64,000 nt of DNA from Bacteroidales bacterium (GTDB lineage: Bacteria > Bacteroidota > Bacteroidia > Bacteroidales > UBA932). Positions 41,623-51,311 of this stretch are shown piece by piece (position 1 is the first letter of the stretch; every line of letters begins with the position of its first letter). The translations under genes and the position numbers were made by a program. The stretch covers positions 546,178 to 610,177 of the forward strand of contig JALCKZ010000001.1 of NCBI GenBank assembly GCA_022647615.1, read 5' to 3'. The notes beneath the pieces are model-generated. The model made no database searches. It was not told the DNA's origin and worked only from the letters and a program-made list of their open reading frames with translations.

Positions 41623-44496
41623 CTAATTAACGTCAAAATAATCCTTTATGAAGGTATCCTCCTTCAACAGCTTTTCCGTCTCCACATCATGTGTGGTACC
41701 ATCCATTATAACAGATATCCTATTGCCTGATAAAAGTCCTGCAATAAACTTTGAGAATTCACTCTTGCTTATGCCGGAAAGTTCATTGGAAAAATTATTA
41801 TAGAAATCTTTTCCCAAAATATAGCGTCTCTCTAATGTGGTCAGCCAGTAGGAATTACCTCTGTTGTTTGAATTAAATTTATCGGCTACTTCATTTGCAA
41901 GTTCCTTAAACTGTGCATCTGAAATCCCGCCGTTTGAAACGCCATCAAGCTTTTTTACTATCGCATATTCCAGCTCCGTAGCAGACGTGCTGTCAGTCTC
42001 AAAATATGAGCTTGCTACAAAAATATTTTCCGGATAATCTTTAAGATCTGTCGTGATTTTATAATTAGTAGAAAAATGTCTAAGCTCACCGCGATAGGTG
42101 TCTTCCAGCAAAGTTTGAGTCATCTCCCCAAGTATCTCATTTCTAATGTTAAACTCGGCTCCGCAAGAGAGCGTAAAATTAACGTATGTACGCGGTACAT
42201 CCATCTTAAACAAGAATCTTTTATTTACCACGCCTTTGGCAAAATAATTTGGAACAACTATCGCATTCTCTTTCTCCGTTGCATCTCCCGGGATGCTGCC
42301 GATATATTTAACTGCATAATCTTTAAATGCCTGTACATCAAAGTTGCCGGCGAAGATGAAAGTAAAGTCAGCCGCATTTGAAAACCTTTGATTAAGGTTA
42401 TTTAGCATATCCGTGTAGTCATAACCATTAATTTGTTCTGCGGTAATTGGCGCTACAAAATTTTTATTGCTGTTTTGATAATAGTTAACGGTATCCGCAA
42501 AAGTTCTCTCCGGAGAAAGTGAGTGATACATAGTATTATACACCATCTTCTGTTTATAAATGTCAAATGCCGCATTATCTTTTCTACGGCTTGTCATGCT
42601 CAGATTTAACGCCTGAAATAGTTTCTCAGCATTGGCCGCAATTCCATACCCGTTTATCTCCTCTGTGTTTTGCAAAATTTTAGCAAAAACATTCATGTGG
42701 TTATAATCATAAAGACGCTGCATATTTGCCTGAGAAATATTGCCAAGTCCTCCAAGATTTAATACGCCGTTAATAAAATCCTCATTGCCGGAATTCACCC
42801 CGGACATTAAAGAAAATCCCCCTTTGCTAACGGCCTTAAAAGCGATTGTGTCTTTAGAATCTGTTGTATGCTTTAGAACAATTGTAGCCCCGTTAGACAA
42901 AGTCAACACATAGGCGCCGGTAATTGGATCTTCCGTATCTGAAATAATATTGGCAGCCACAGTTGGAACAACATCCGGCCATTTTAATATAGGAGCATTT
43001 TTATACTCAGACGGGCCTTTGCCAAGAGATTCTGTGTATGAGGCTAATACGCGCTCTTTGGAAAGCTGCTCTATCCCCTTTACATCCGGCATGCGGCACG
43101 CAATTACTATGTTGTCATTCTGGTCCAGCAAAGCCTTTGCATAACCGTTCAAATCACTAAGATTAAGAGAGAACAAAACCTGCTTCATAATTGCAAACTT
43201 CAGCTCTGTGCTGGCTAAAGAATAACCGCCGTAAAAATTATCAAGCGCTCTGTTCAGATAAACATCATTTGGAGCGGAAGCCCTGTTATCATAAAAGTTC
43301 TCCAGCCGCCTCCAATAAATCTCTACGGATTTGTTAAACTCCTGATTATTAAATCCAAACTTCCCCATTTTATCTATCTCGCCGCTTATAAAAGCAAGAG
43401 ATGCGTAAACGGTATTGGGCAGTGTCTCAAATGAAATTGTATACGCGGAACTTTTCTCAACGCCCATGAATTTTCCCGTGCTGATATTAACATTAAAAAT
43501 CGGCAGACTTTGCTGCACTATTCCCTCCCTTATTCTATCCTGCAGCAAACTTGTGATAGCATCATCCATATACTCCTGAATATAAGGGATATTGGTGGTT
43601 TTATATTTTTCAAGCAGAGGCTCTTTTAGAAAACTTATGGAGACAGTTGTCTTATCATACTCTGCATCCTTAAGAAGCACCGCTTTAACTCCGGCAAATT
43701 TTTTAGGAATATAATAATCCCTGGTTTCCGGTTTCAGCGGCTTTGGAATAGTGGCAAAAGCTGATTTAATTTGAGTCTCAAGTTTTGCCGGGTCAACATC
43801 CCCAACAACAATAACACATTGCAAATCCGGTCTGCACCAATTATAGTAAAACGTACGCAAATCCTTGGAAGATAGATTCTTAATGCTTTTAATGTTGGAA
43901 GGGTTTAATTCTCTTCCGTAAGGGCTGTCCGGAAAAACATTTTTTATTTCCTGGTTATCCAGCCTGGAAGAAGCATCCCAATTATTTAGCGCCATATTCA
44001 CCAAAATTGGTCTTTCTTTCTCCAAGTCATCTTCATCAACATTAATGGAACTCATCCAGTTATAAAGAATCAGCAGAGAAGAATCTATTGTATTTGGCCT
44101 CCCGACAGGTATATTTTTTATCAGGTATGTTGTCTCATCTTTGCCGGTGTTAAAAGATATATCATTCCCCTTAACACCAAGGGATTGCAGGTAACTTAAA
44201 ATTGTAGAACCCTCAAAATTCCTAGTACCTTTTGTAGCAAGCAGTTCCAATAATTTAAAAGAGCCCTCCCTTCCGCTGTTCTCCAGCACGGTTCCCACTT
44301 TTTGCGCAACGCAAAAATCGGCTAACCCTTTTTGGGCCTGGTTTTTGATAATGATGTAGGAGAGGCCGTTGGCCAGCGTCCCGGTCTTTACCCTTGGGTC
44401 ATCCGGAAGTTTAGCCGGGTCTTTTACCTGAGAGAAACTATCGGGAATAAAAAAAAGAGAGAAGAGGACAACTAATATGAATGATTTTTTTCTCAT
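41623..44496 (-). CDS. M16-family peptidase homologue lacking the zinc site
   Basis: The 957-residue exported protein (signal MRKKSFILVVLFSLFF) has the layout of pitrilysin-type M16 proteins: an N-terminal LANGLSYIIIKN..., SLGVKGNDISFNTGKDETTY and the paired C half. Where active members have HFLEH, the aligned segment is KLLEL (in FKLLELLATKGT), so both zinc histidines are gone. It is therefore probably not a protease and may be a structural or partner subunit. The gene immediately precedes DUF3109 and starts from a TAATTTTG box. Confidence 0.88.
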   Translation of the reverse strand: MRKKSFILVVLFSLFFIPDSFSQVKDPAKLPDDPRVKTGTLANGLSYIIIKNQAQKGLADFCVAQKVGTVLENSGREGSFKLLELLATKGTRNFEGSTILSYLQSLGVKGNDISFNTGKDETTYLIKNIPVGRPNTIDSSLLILYNWMSSINVDEDDLEKERPILVNMALNNWDASSRLDNQEIKNVFPDSPYGRELNPSNIKSIKNLSSKDLRTFYYNWCRPDLQCVIVVGDVDPAKLETQIKSAFATIPKPLKPETRDYYIPKKFAGVKAVLLKDAEYDKTTVSISFLKEPLLEKYKTTNIPYIQEYMDDAITSLLQDRIREGIVQQSLPIFNVNISTGKFMGVEKSSAYTISFETLPNTVYASLAFISGEIDKMGKFGFNNQEFNKSVEIYWRRLENFYDNRASAPNDVYLNRALDNFYGGYSLASTELKFAIMKQVLFSLNLSDLNGYAKALLDQNDNIVIACRMPDVKGIEQLSKERVLASYTESLGKGPSEYKNAPILKWPDVVPTVAANIISDTEDPITGAYVLTLSNGATIVLKHTTDSKDTIAFKAVSKGGFSLMSGVNSGNEDFINGVLNLGGLGNISQANMQRLYDYNHMNVFAKILQNTEEINGYGIAANAEKLFQALNLSMTSRRKDNAAFDIYKQKMVYNTMYHSLSPERTFADTVNYYQNSNKNFVAPITAEQINGYDYTDMLNNLNQRFSNAADFTFIFAGNFDVQAFKDYAVKYIGSIPGDATEKENAIVVPNYFAKGVVNKRFLFKMDVPRTYVNFTLSCGAEFNIRNEILGEMTQTLLEDTYRGELRHFSTNYKITTDLKDYPENIFVASSYFETDSTSATELEYAIVKKLDGVSNGGISDAQFKELANEVADKFNSNNRGNSYWLTTLERRYILGKDFYNNFSNELSGISKSEFSKFIAGLLSGNRISVIMDGTTHDVETEKLLKEDTFIKDYFDVN

Positions 44497-44521
44497 GACA
44501 TTGCGTATTTTCCTGACATTG

Positions 44522-44529
44522 CAAAATTA
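44522..44529 (-). promoter_or_regulatory. -7 box of the M16 homologue
   Basis: TAATTTTG on the minus strand, 26 bp from the ATG at 44496. Confidence 0.5.
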
Positions 44530-44545
44530 AGAATTTATGGTCTTG

Positions 44546-44579
44546 TTTGCGTAAGCGCCCATTTTTTTTATTAATTTTG
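44546..44579 (+). promoter_or_regulatory. Promoter of the TPR-U32 operon
   Basis: TTTG at 44546-44549, then TAATTTTG at 44572-44579, 22 bases apart; ATG 61 bases downstream. Confidence 0.6.
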
Positions 44580-44639
44580 TCTCTAGAGTCTGAGAAAAAT
44601 TTCAATTGAACGGATAAACCTTTTTAAAATAATAGACAC

Positions 44640-45566
44640 ATGAAAAGAATCAACACGTTTTTAATGACACTTGCTCTTGCATTATTCGTATCTGCAGGCG
44701 CATTTGCACAGGACATGACTGCAGCAACAGAGGCTTTTAACAAAGCAAAAGATGCATTTACGGCAGGCAATGAAACAGAGGCAGTTACCGGCTTCAATGA
44801 AGCAATGAAACTTGCAACCGCCGCAGGAGAAGAGGGGAAACAGATGGTTTCTGATTGCAAAGACATTATCCCAAAGATTCTTCTTCAGGCCGCAACTAAA
44901 AAACTGGATGCAAAGGATTATGCCGGCGCACTTGCAGGCTTAGAGGCAACAGTTGCAAAGGCAAAAGAATATGGCGGAACAGAAACAGCTGAATCTGCCG
45001 GAGACCTTATCCCTCAGATTACTATGATGCTTGGAGATAATGCTCTAAATGCTAAGAATTTCACAGAAGCAGTTGCTAAATACAAAGAAACTTTGGAGTA
45101 TACCCCTTCTGATGGAAATGCTTACTTAAGACTTGGAATGGCTTATGCAGCTTCCGGAGATGAAGCATCTGCAGAGGACGCATTTACAAAAGCAAAGGAT
45201 AACGGACAGGCAGACGCTGCAAATAAACAGCTATCTACCATGTACTTCAACAAGCTTGCATCTGCTTTTCAGGCAAAGAACTATTCTGCAGCAGTTGCAG
45301 CAGCAGAAAAAGTTAACAGTTTTGGCACAAATGCACAGGCAAGTCTTTACGGCGGAATGGCTGCAGCTAATATGAAGAGTTATGCAAAGGCTATTTCATT
45401 GTTAAAGAAAGCACAGCAAAACTCTACTACTTTCTACTATCTTGCAACATGCTATGAGAAGAGCGGAAGCACTCCAAATGCATGCGCATACTACAAGAGA
45501 ATTCTAACTGACAAGCAGTTTGGCGCTTTTGCAAAGAGTAAAATTGCTGCTTTGAAATGCAAATAA
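44640..45566 (+). CDS. Exported tetratricopeptide-repeat protein
   Basis: The 308 residues start with a signal peptide (MKRINTFLMTLALALFVSAGAFAQ) followed by about six TPR-like helical pairs (AFNKAKDAFTAGNETEAV, ALNAKNFTEAVAKYKETLEYTP, AYLRLGMAYAASGDEASAEDAF, LASAFQAKNYSAAVAAAEK, YYLATCYEKSG). Probably a periplasmic scaffold. The last ten bases overlap the start of the U32 peptidase gene, so the two are translated from one mRNA. No specific role can be given. Confidence 0.8.
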   Translation: MKRINTFLMTLALALFVSAGAFAQDMTAATEAFNKAKDAFTAGNETEAVTGFNEAMKLATAAGEEGKQMVSDCKDIIPKILLQAATKKLDAKDYAGALAGLEATVAKAKEYGGTETAESAGDLIPQITMMLGDNALNAKNFTEAVAKYKETLEYTPSDGNAYLRLGMAYAASGDEASAEDAFTKAKDNGQADAANKQLSTMYFNKLASAFQAKNYSAAVAAAEKVNSFGTNAQASLYGGMAAANMKSYAKAISLLKKAQQNSTTFYYLATCYEKSGSTPNACAYYKRILTDKQFGAFAKSKIAALKCK

Positions 45567-47452
45567 AACTTGAGCTTTTAGCTCCTGCAAAAAATAAAGA
45601 AATCGGTATCGCGGCTATTGACTGCGGTGCCGATTCCGTTTATATAGCGGGCCCAAAATTTGGGGCAAGAGAAGCGGCGGGCAATTCCTTTGAAGATATT
45701 GCCAATCTGTGTTCTTATGCTGGAAAATTTGGAGCAAAAGTTTACACAACAATAAATACTATTTTGTATGACTCTGAGCTTCCCCTGGCGGAGGAGTATG
45801 CCTGGAGGGCTTATGATGCAGGTTGCAAAGGGATTATAGTCCAGGACTTTGCGCTGCTCAAAATGAATCTTCCGCCAATTCCGCTCTTTGCATCTACTCA
45901 AACCGATATCAGAACGCCGGAAAAGGCGGCGCTTCTGGAGGCTCTGGGTTTTAAAAGATTAATTCTTGCAAGGGAACTTTCTATCGGGCAAATAGAAAAC
46001 ATTAGAAAAAAAGTAAAGTGTCAGCTTGAATTTTTTGTGCACGGAGCTTTATGCGTTTGCTACAGCGGACAATGTTATCTCTCAAAATATTTGACAGGGC
46101 GCAGCGCAAACCGCGGAGAATGCGCCCAGGCATGCAGGTCAGATTATACTCTGGTAAATGCTGACGGAGAGATAATTGCACGTAACAAGCCGCTCCTTTC
46201 ACTAAAAGATTTCAATCTATCAAGTCATATTGCAGATTTGGCAAACGCCGGTATAACTTCATTTAAAATAGAGGGGCGTTTAAAAAATATTTCTTACGTA
46301 AGAAACATTGTAAGATACTATGATTTAGCAATTAACAAGTTCATAGAAAATAACAATGCCTCTAAAAATTCCTCTGTTATTTACTCAAGGGCTTCCCGCG
46401 GAATTTGCAACGGAGGCTTTGCCCCCAATCCTGATGCAACTTTTAACCGCAGCTATACACAGCTGTATATCAACGGTAAACGTGGTGACTGGAACAGCAC
46501 CGACGGAGCAAAATACATAGGAGAGCCCATCGGGAAAGTGACAAGTATCTCTTATAATCGCGACGGTTTCCTGCAATTTAAGCACAGCGGAAAAAGAATT
46601 GTAAATGGCGACGGACTATGTTTCAAAACTCCGGCAGGACAAATCTTGGGAGCCAGGGCAAACAGCAATTCCGGAGATTGGACAATTACCACAGAGAAAT
46701 TTAGAATATCTTTATATTCAATCATTTACAGAAATTACAGTTTTGAATTTGAGAAAGAGCTGGAGAAAAATCTTCCTCAAAGATTTATTCCTTATGATAT
46801 TGACGTAACCCCTGGAGAACACTCAGTGAAAATTAAATGTTCGTGGCCGGAGGAGGAGAAATGGGAGTATGAATTCCCTGCGGAGGGGACTGCCGCCGAG
46901 AAACCCGAATTTGCTAAACAAAATATAATCAGGCAATTAAGCAAAAGCGGCGGAGTTTGCAGATTTAATGTGAGCAAGGTTCTTGGGGATAATATTTTCT
47001 TTTACACTGCGGCTGTTCTTAATGGCATAAGAAGAAATCTTGCTGAAAAAATCGCATGCTCTGAATCTAAAGAGAAGGAGAAATTAAATTGCAATTTAGC
47101 ATTGGCAAGAGATATTGCGCCGGCCGCCCTTAAAAACTGTTCTGACGGCTCGGACGGGGTCTCATACTTAGCCAATTCATCCAACAAACTATCGGGAGAA
47201 ATATATAAAGAGCTGGGATTTAAAAAGATAGCTCCAGCCTTTGAAATTTTACAGCCAAAGAAGGCGGTGCTGATGCGGACAAAATATTGTATCAGATACC
47301 AGCTTGGGATGTGCCTTAAAAACCCGGGGCAGAAAAATGAAAAACTCTACCTTTTGAACGGGAAAAACAAACTTGAGCTGGAGTTTGACTGCGCCGCTTG
47401 TGAAATGCTCATAAAAAAGAGTAATTTTGCAGCAGAGGGCGGAGACGAATAG
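45557..47452 (+). CDS. Peptidase U32 family protein
   Basis: The 631 residues match the collagenase-like U32 family: LELLAPAKNKEIGIAAIDCGADSVYIAGPKFGAR at the N-terminus and the signature EFFVHGALCVCYSGQCYLS near residue 155, with more cysteines (CAQAC...; CIRYQLGMCLK and CAAC near the C-terminus) that could bind an Fe-S cluster. Related RlhA acts in 23S rRNA hydroxylation and others in ubiquinone or tRNA modification, so an RNA-modifying role is as likely as proteolysis. Internal Lys/Glu/Ser-rich inserts near 500-545 are not typical. Confidence 0.9.
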   Translation: MQIKLELLAPAKNKEIGIAAIDCGADSVYIAGPKFGAREAAGNSFEDIANLCSYAGKFGAKVYTTINTILYDSELPLAEEYAWRAYDAGCKGIIVQDFALLKMNLPPIPLFASTQTDIRTPEKAALLEALGFKRLILARELSIGQIENIRKKVKCQLEFFVHGALCVCYSGQCYLSKYLTGRSANRGECAQACRSDYTLVNADGEIIARNKPLLSLKDFNLSSHIADLANAGITSFKIEGRLKNISYVRNIVRYYDLAINKFIENNNASKNSSVIYSRASRGICNGGFAPNPDATFNRSYTQLYINGKRGDWNSTDGAKYIGEPIGKVTSISYNRDGFLQFKHSGKRIVNGDGLCFKTPAGQILGARANSNSGDWTITTEKFRISLYSIIYRNYSFEFEKELEKNLPQRFIPYDIDVTPGEHSVKIKCSWPEEEKWEYEFPAEGTAAEKPEFAKQNIIRQLSKSGGVCRFNVSKVLGDNIFFYTAAVLNGIRRNLAEKIACSESKEKEKLNCNLALARDIAPAALKNCSDGSDGVSYLANSSNKLSGEIYKELGFKKIAPAFEILQPKKAVLMRTKYCIRYQLGMCLKNPGQKNEKLYLLNGKNKLELEFDCAACEMLIKKSNFAAEGGDE

Positions 47453-47469
47453 CAGCTCTCTCACGATAG

Positions 47470-48681
47470 ATGAAATTCTCAGATTTAATAGGACATAAGG
47501 AGATTGCGGCAAACTTGAAGAATATGGTGGATAACGACCGTATTCCCCATGCTATTCTGTTTGCTGAGAAGCCTGGGTGCGGAGCGCTTCCCCTTGTGCT
47601 TTCTTTGCTGCAGTATATGTTTTGCAAAAACAAAAGATGGGTAGCAGAGCAAGAAGGAGGCGGCCTGTTTGGTGCAGAAACATCTGTTGGAGAAGGAGAT
47701 ACAAGCACGGTGAATGAATCGGCCCCCGATTCTTGCGGAATTTGCGGGGGATGCAAAAAAATGACAGATTTAGTCCATCCGGATGTCCATTTTGTATTTC
47801 CAATTAACACATCTCAGCTTGTAGAGAAAGGGAAGAAAGTCTCCATTGACATGTACTATGGATTATTCAGAGAACTTGTGAAAAAAAATCCATACTTTTC
47901 TGAGCAAGACTTGTATAGAAAGCTGGGATTGGAAAATAAGCTGGGAATTATTGGAGTATCGGAGGCGACATGGATTATCAACAAATTGAGTTTCAGCGCA
48001 TACGAGGGAGGAGATAAAGTTGTGCTAATGATGTTCCCGGAGAGAATGAATGCAGAAGCATCTAATAAACTGCTTAAAAATATAGAGGAGCCAAGTCCGG
48101 GAACTTTCTTTTTCTTGATTACCAATGATCCCGGGAAAATTATTACAACAATCCGTTCCAGATGCAGATTAGTAGAGGTTCCTCCCGTAGATGAAGAATC
48201 TATGACAGAGGGAATTATAAAAAACTTTAAGCTGGACGGCGCAACTGCAAAAATGTGGGCAGAATGTGCTCAGGGGAGTTATGGCAAAGCAGTAGAGCTT
48301 ATAAGCCAAAGTGATGAGAGCGCGGAAAATTATACCAACTTCATTAACATGCTAAATTTGAGCATTGATAAAAATTTACCCGATTTGCTGACGCTTGGAA
48401 ACGATATGGCCGCACAGGGAAAGGAGGAGCAGAAGGCATTCTTTATGAACGCTTTAGAGTTGCTGAGAGAGATGTATGCTCTTAAGATGAATTTACCGGA
48501 AATTGCATACATGAATCCGGTTCACAAAGAGGAATTAGAAAAAATGAGCCGCAATTTGGATGTGGACTTTTTCCAGATTTGCGCAGAATATTTTAATGAC
48601 GCCATAAGTTGCATAGAAAGAAACGTGAACGCCAAATTTGTGTTCTGTGATTTATGCGACAGGCTCTATTTAAAAGTTTAA
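47470..48681 (+). CDS. holB: DNA polymerase III subunit delta'
   Basis: Clamp-loader subunit. The 403 residues begin with FSDLIGHKEIAANLKNMV, a degenerate P-loop AEKPGCGALPLVL (normal for delta'), the zinc module CGICGGCKKM (~94-103), HPDVHFVFP, MFPERMNAEASNKLLKNIEEPSPGTFFFLIT (~190-215) and the sensor IRSRCRLVEVPP (~232). A ~35-residue Glu/Gly/Ser-rich insert (NKRWVAEQEGGGLFG...) precedes the zinc Cys. A CTATCGTGA motif covers the 5' edge (47461-47469). It heads a holB-ricT-gldH-trmB run typical of Bacteroidota. Confidence 0.93.
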   Translation: MKFSDLIGHKEIAANLKNMVDNDRIPHAILFAEKPGCGALPLVLSLLQYMFCKNKRWVAEQEGGGLFGAETSVGEGDTSTVNESAPDSCGICGGCKKMTDLVHPDVHFVFPINTSQLVEKGKKVSIDMYYGLFRELVKKNPYFSEQDLYRKLGLENKLGIIGVSEATWIINKLSFSAYEGGDKVVLMMFPERMNAEASNKLLKNIEEPSPGTFFFLITNDPGKIITTIRSRCRLVEVPPVDEESMTEGIIKNFKLDGATAKMWAECAQGSYGKAVELISQSDESAENYTNFINMLNLSIDKNLPDLLTLGNDMAAQGKEEQKAFFMNALELLREMYALKMNLPEIAYMNPVHKEELEKMSRNLDVDFFQICAEYFNDAISCIERNVNAKFVFCDLCDRLYLKV

Positions 48682-48684
48682 TAT

Positions 48685-49989
48685 ATGGGAAGTAGCGATA
48701 AAAAATACGATTGCCAAAGAGGCTGCGAGGTTTGGAGAACCAAAGAGGGAGAACTTGTATGTTCTTACAATCCAAAATGTTGTGAAAGAAGCGTGTTCAA
48801 CTGGCTAAGCGGAATTCCGGAGGAAGACATGAAGCTTCTTTTTGAGGTGCGCTTTAAAAATACCAGAAAAGCTATTTTTAAAAATGATTCCGGACAGACG
48901 CTGAGAGAGGGGGATATTGTTGTAACAGAGGCACAAAACGGATATGACGTTGGCATTATAACACTGTCGGGACCTGTAATAGCAAGTCAGCTTAAGAGGA
49001 TGAAAATTGAACCTTCTTCTTTTGAGTTTAAGAAAATTTATAGAAGAGCTAAAGAGGCCGATATTGAGAAATGGCAGGAAGCTATTGCTCGTGAGCATAA
49101 TACGATGATTCGCTCCAGGCAAATGGCTGCGGACCTTGGACTTAACATGAAGATTGGAGATGTTGAATTCCAAGGCGATGGGTCAAAGGCAATCTTCTAT
49201 TACATTGCAGATGAGCGCGTAGATTTCAGACAGCTGATTAAAAATTTTGCAGAAGAATTTCATATCAGAATAGAGATGAAGCAGATTGGCGCAAGACAGG
49301 AAGCGGGACTGATTGGAGGAATAGGAGTCTGCGGACAGCCGCTTTGCTGTTCTAGATATATGAATGATTTCCAGTCTATTACTACAGCAGCGGCAAGATG
49401 CCAGGACCTTTCTTTGAATCCCCAGAAACTTGCAGGCCAGTGCGGAAAACTTAAGTGCTGCATAAATTATGAAGCAGCCATATACGTGGACGCAAGAGAA
49501 AGATTGCCAAGAGTAACCGATCCGTTGCGTTTGGAAGACGGAGATGTATATCTTGTTAAGACAGACATTCTTAAGGGAATAATGTGGTTCTCTTATGATG
49601 AGCATAGCATGGCCCAGATATTCCCTCTTAAATCACGTGAGGTTAAAGATATTATGGAGATGAATAGGCGCGGAGAAAAGGGAGATTCTTTGATGGAAAC
49701 ACCTGATGAAAAAATACCGGAATTCAAGAGCGCGGCGGGAGAAGACAGCATAACAAGATTTGATGAAGAGCGCAAGAAAAAACGCAACCGCGGAAAAAAC
49801 AAATGGCACAACCAGAAGCAGTCTCAGCAGCAGCCTCAACAACAGCCAACACAACATTCTGCACAACAACAGCCTGCACAACATCCTGCTCAGCAACAGC
49901 CTGCACAACGCCCTGCTCAACAACAGCCTGCACAACGCCCTGCTCAACAGCCTCAAAAATCTTCACAGCAACCAAAAGAAAACAAATAA
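48685..49989 (+). CDS. ricT: PSP1-domain protein RicT (YaaT)
   Basis: Part of the conserved holB-ricT-gldH block. The 434 residues carry the PSP1 C-terminal domain with its cysteines (GIGVCGQPLCCSRYM ~230, QCGKLKCCINYE ~262), which in Bacillus bind Fe-S clusters within the RicAFT complex that tunes RNase Y; here only RicT is visible. The last ~60 residues are a Gln/Pro/Ala-rich repeat tail. It starts three bases after holB. Confidence 0.9.
   Translation: MGSSDKKYDCQRGCEVWRTKEGELVCSYNPKCCERSVFNWLSGIPEEDMKLLFEVRFKNTRKAIFKNDSGQTLREGDIVVTEAQNGYDVGIITLSGPVIASQLKRMKIEPSSFEFKKIYRRAKEADIEKWQEAIAREHNTMIRSRQMAADLGLNMKIGDVEFQGDGSKAIFYYIADERVDFRQLIKNFAEEFHIRIEMKQIGARQEAGLIGGIGVCGQPLCCSRYMNDFQSITTAAARCQDLSLNPQKLAGQCGKLKCCINYEAAIYVDARERLPRVTDPLRLEDGDVYLVKTDILKGIMWFSYDEHSMAQIFPLKSREVKDIMEMNRRGEKGDSLMETPDEKIPEFKSAAGEDSITRFDEERKKKRNRGKNKWHNQKQSQQQPQQQPTQHSAQQQPAQHPAQQQPAQRPAQQQPAQRPAQQPQKSSQQPKENK
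49867..49947. repeat. Three tandem 27-bp repeats in ricT
   Basis: Units 49867-49893, 49894-49920 and 49921-49947, the last two identical. Each begins CAACAGCCTGCACAAC and encodes nine residues of the type QQPAQRPAQ. Copy changes would keep the frame. Confidence 0.9.
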
Positions 49990-49992
49990 TAA

Positions 49993-50481
49993 TTGCCAAA
50001 ATTCAAACATATATTTAAAACTATTCCTGTACTTGCTTTTTGCTTATGGGCTTTATGCTCATGCACAGAGCCGTTGAAGGAGTATGACTTTAAAGATTTT
50101 GGAATTACAAAAGGCTGGCACAATAACACTTCTGCAAACTTGTCCTTGGACATAAGAGAAGGAATAGCTCCGGGCAAAATTTATCTATGTGCTCAAATAC
50201 TTAACAATGAGAAGCTTGCAGCAATTGACAGCTTGCCGGTTTTTATTGCTTTTATTTCTCCCGATAGCAAAAAATATTTTGATACCGTTAATCTGCCTTT
50301 GAACGTAACGCAAGTAGAAGGCGTATACCGCAAGAGCGGAAGGATAATAGAAATTCAGTGGCCATACATGAATAACATTAATGTAGATATCCCAGGAAGA
50401 TGGAGAATAATTCTAAGGCACTTATCAAAAAATAATTCTGCGTATGATAATGTGATTGGGATTGGCGTGTCATACAGATAA
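49993..50481 (+). CDS. gldH: Gliding-motility-type lipoprotein GldH
   Basis: A 162-residue lipoprotein (signal PKFKHIFKTIPVLAFCLWAL, lipobox LCSC ~23) with the GldH pattern YDFKDFGITKGWHNN, SLDIREGIAPGKIYL and WPYMNNINVDIPGRWRIILR. GldH is needed for gliding in flavobacteria, but many non-gliding Bacteroidales keep it, so an envelope role is likely. It starts at TTG 49993, four bases after ricT, because no ATG precedes the signal peptide. Confidence 0.85.
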   Translation: MPKFKHIFKTIPVLAFCLWALCSCTEPLKEYDFKDFGITKGWHNNTSANLSLDIREGIAPGKIYLCAQILNNEKLAAIDSLPVFIAFISPDSKKYFDTVNLPLNVTQVEGVYRKSGRIIEIQWPYMNNINVDIPGRWRIILRHLSKNNSAYDNVIGIGVSYR

Positions 50482-50487
50482 CTGATT

Positions 50488-51264
50488 ATGAGCAGCATAG
50501 GCAAATCAGAAAAATTCAGGCAGAATGAAAATTTTAAGTGTCTGCTCCAGCCCTCAATGCAAGAGGTATTCCGTACGGATTATGTATTCAAAGGAAAGTG
50601 GAATTCTGATGTTTTCAAAAATAACAATCCCATTACGCTGGAACTTGGCTGCGGCAAAGGAGAATACACAATTGCGCTTGCAGAGAAATATCCTCAAAGA
50701 AATTTTATAGGAATAGATATAAAGGGCGCCCGTCTGTGGAAAGGGGCTAAATACGTAGAAAACAATAAATTATCCAATGTGATTTTCATCCGCACAAGCA
50801 TAGACTTTATAGAGTGGATTTTTGCAAAAGATGAAATAGCTGAGATTTGGATAACGTTTGCAGACCCGCAAATGCAAAGCCCGCGCAAACGATTGACCGG
50901 AACTCTTTTTTTACAGCGCTACAATAAGTTCCTTATTCCGGGAGGAATAATTCATCTTAAAACCGACAGCCGCTTTTTGCATGAGTACACAAAAGCCATC
51001 GCCGAGCAAAACAAATGCAAGATATTGGCTTGCAGTTCAGATATTTACGCGGAAGCGCAGAAAGGCAACACTCAGAATTTCCCGCCGGAATTGTTAACAG
51101 TACAAACTTTTTATGAAAAATTTTTCCTTTCGCAAGGATTAAAAATAACGTATCTTGCTTTTCTGCTTCCTCTTGATATTAAGCAATTTTCAGAACCAGC
51201 TTGGAATAAAGATTTTTGGAAATCAGAAGAGGAAAAGGGAAGAACAAAGAAAAATATAAGATAG
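50488..51264 (+). CDS. trmB: tRNA (guanine-N7-)-methyltransferase TrmB
   Basis: Methylates G46 of tRNAs. The 258 residues show SAM motif I LELGCGKGEYTIALAEKYP (~55), FIGIDIKGARLWKGAK, the family motif ITFADPQMQSPRKR (~132) and HLKTDSRFLHEYT (~165). It begins six bases after gldH and its end overlaps the upstream region of the M20 gene (start chosen at 51312). Confidence 0.94.
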   Translation: MSSIGKSEKFRQNENFKCLLQPSMQEVFRTDYVFKGKWNSDVFKNNNPITLELGCGKGEYTIALAEKYPQRNFIGIDIKGARLWKGAKYVENNKLSNVIFIRTSIDFIEWIFAKDEIAEIWITFADPQMQSPRKRLTGTLFLQRYNKFLIPGGIIHLKTDSRFLHEYTKAIAEQNKCKILACSSDIYAEAQKGNTQNFPPELLTVQTFYEKFFLSQGLKITYLAFLLPLDIKQFSEPAWNKDFWKSEEEKGRTKKNIR

Positions 51265-51311
51265 CAGCGGCAATAACCGGCTGCAATATCGCACTTAATT
51301 GTACATCTATT

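Noticed and set aside
49867..49947. Tandem repeats as a possible CRISPR array
   Set aside because: No spacers; the repeats are contiguous, in frame and inside ricT. The same holds for nrdG and hemW repeats.
49760..50018. Long alternative frames on both strands over the end of ricT, rich in Asn/His/Thr or Val/Ala
   Set aside because: They are by-products of the 27-bp repeats and the Gln/Pro codons of ricT, which continues in frame from a solid PSP1 domain.
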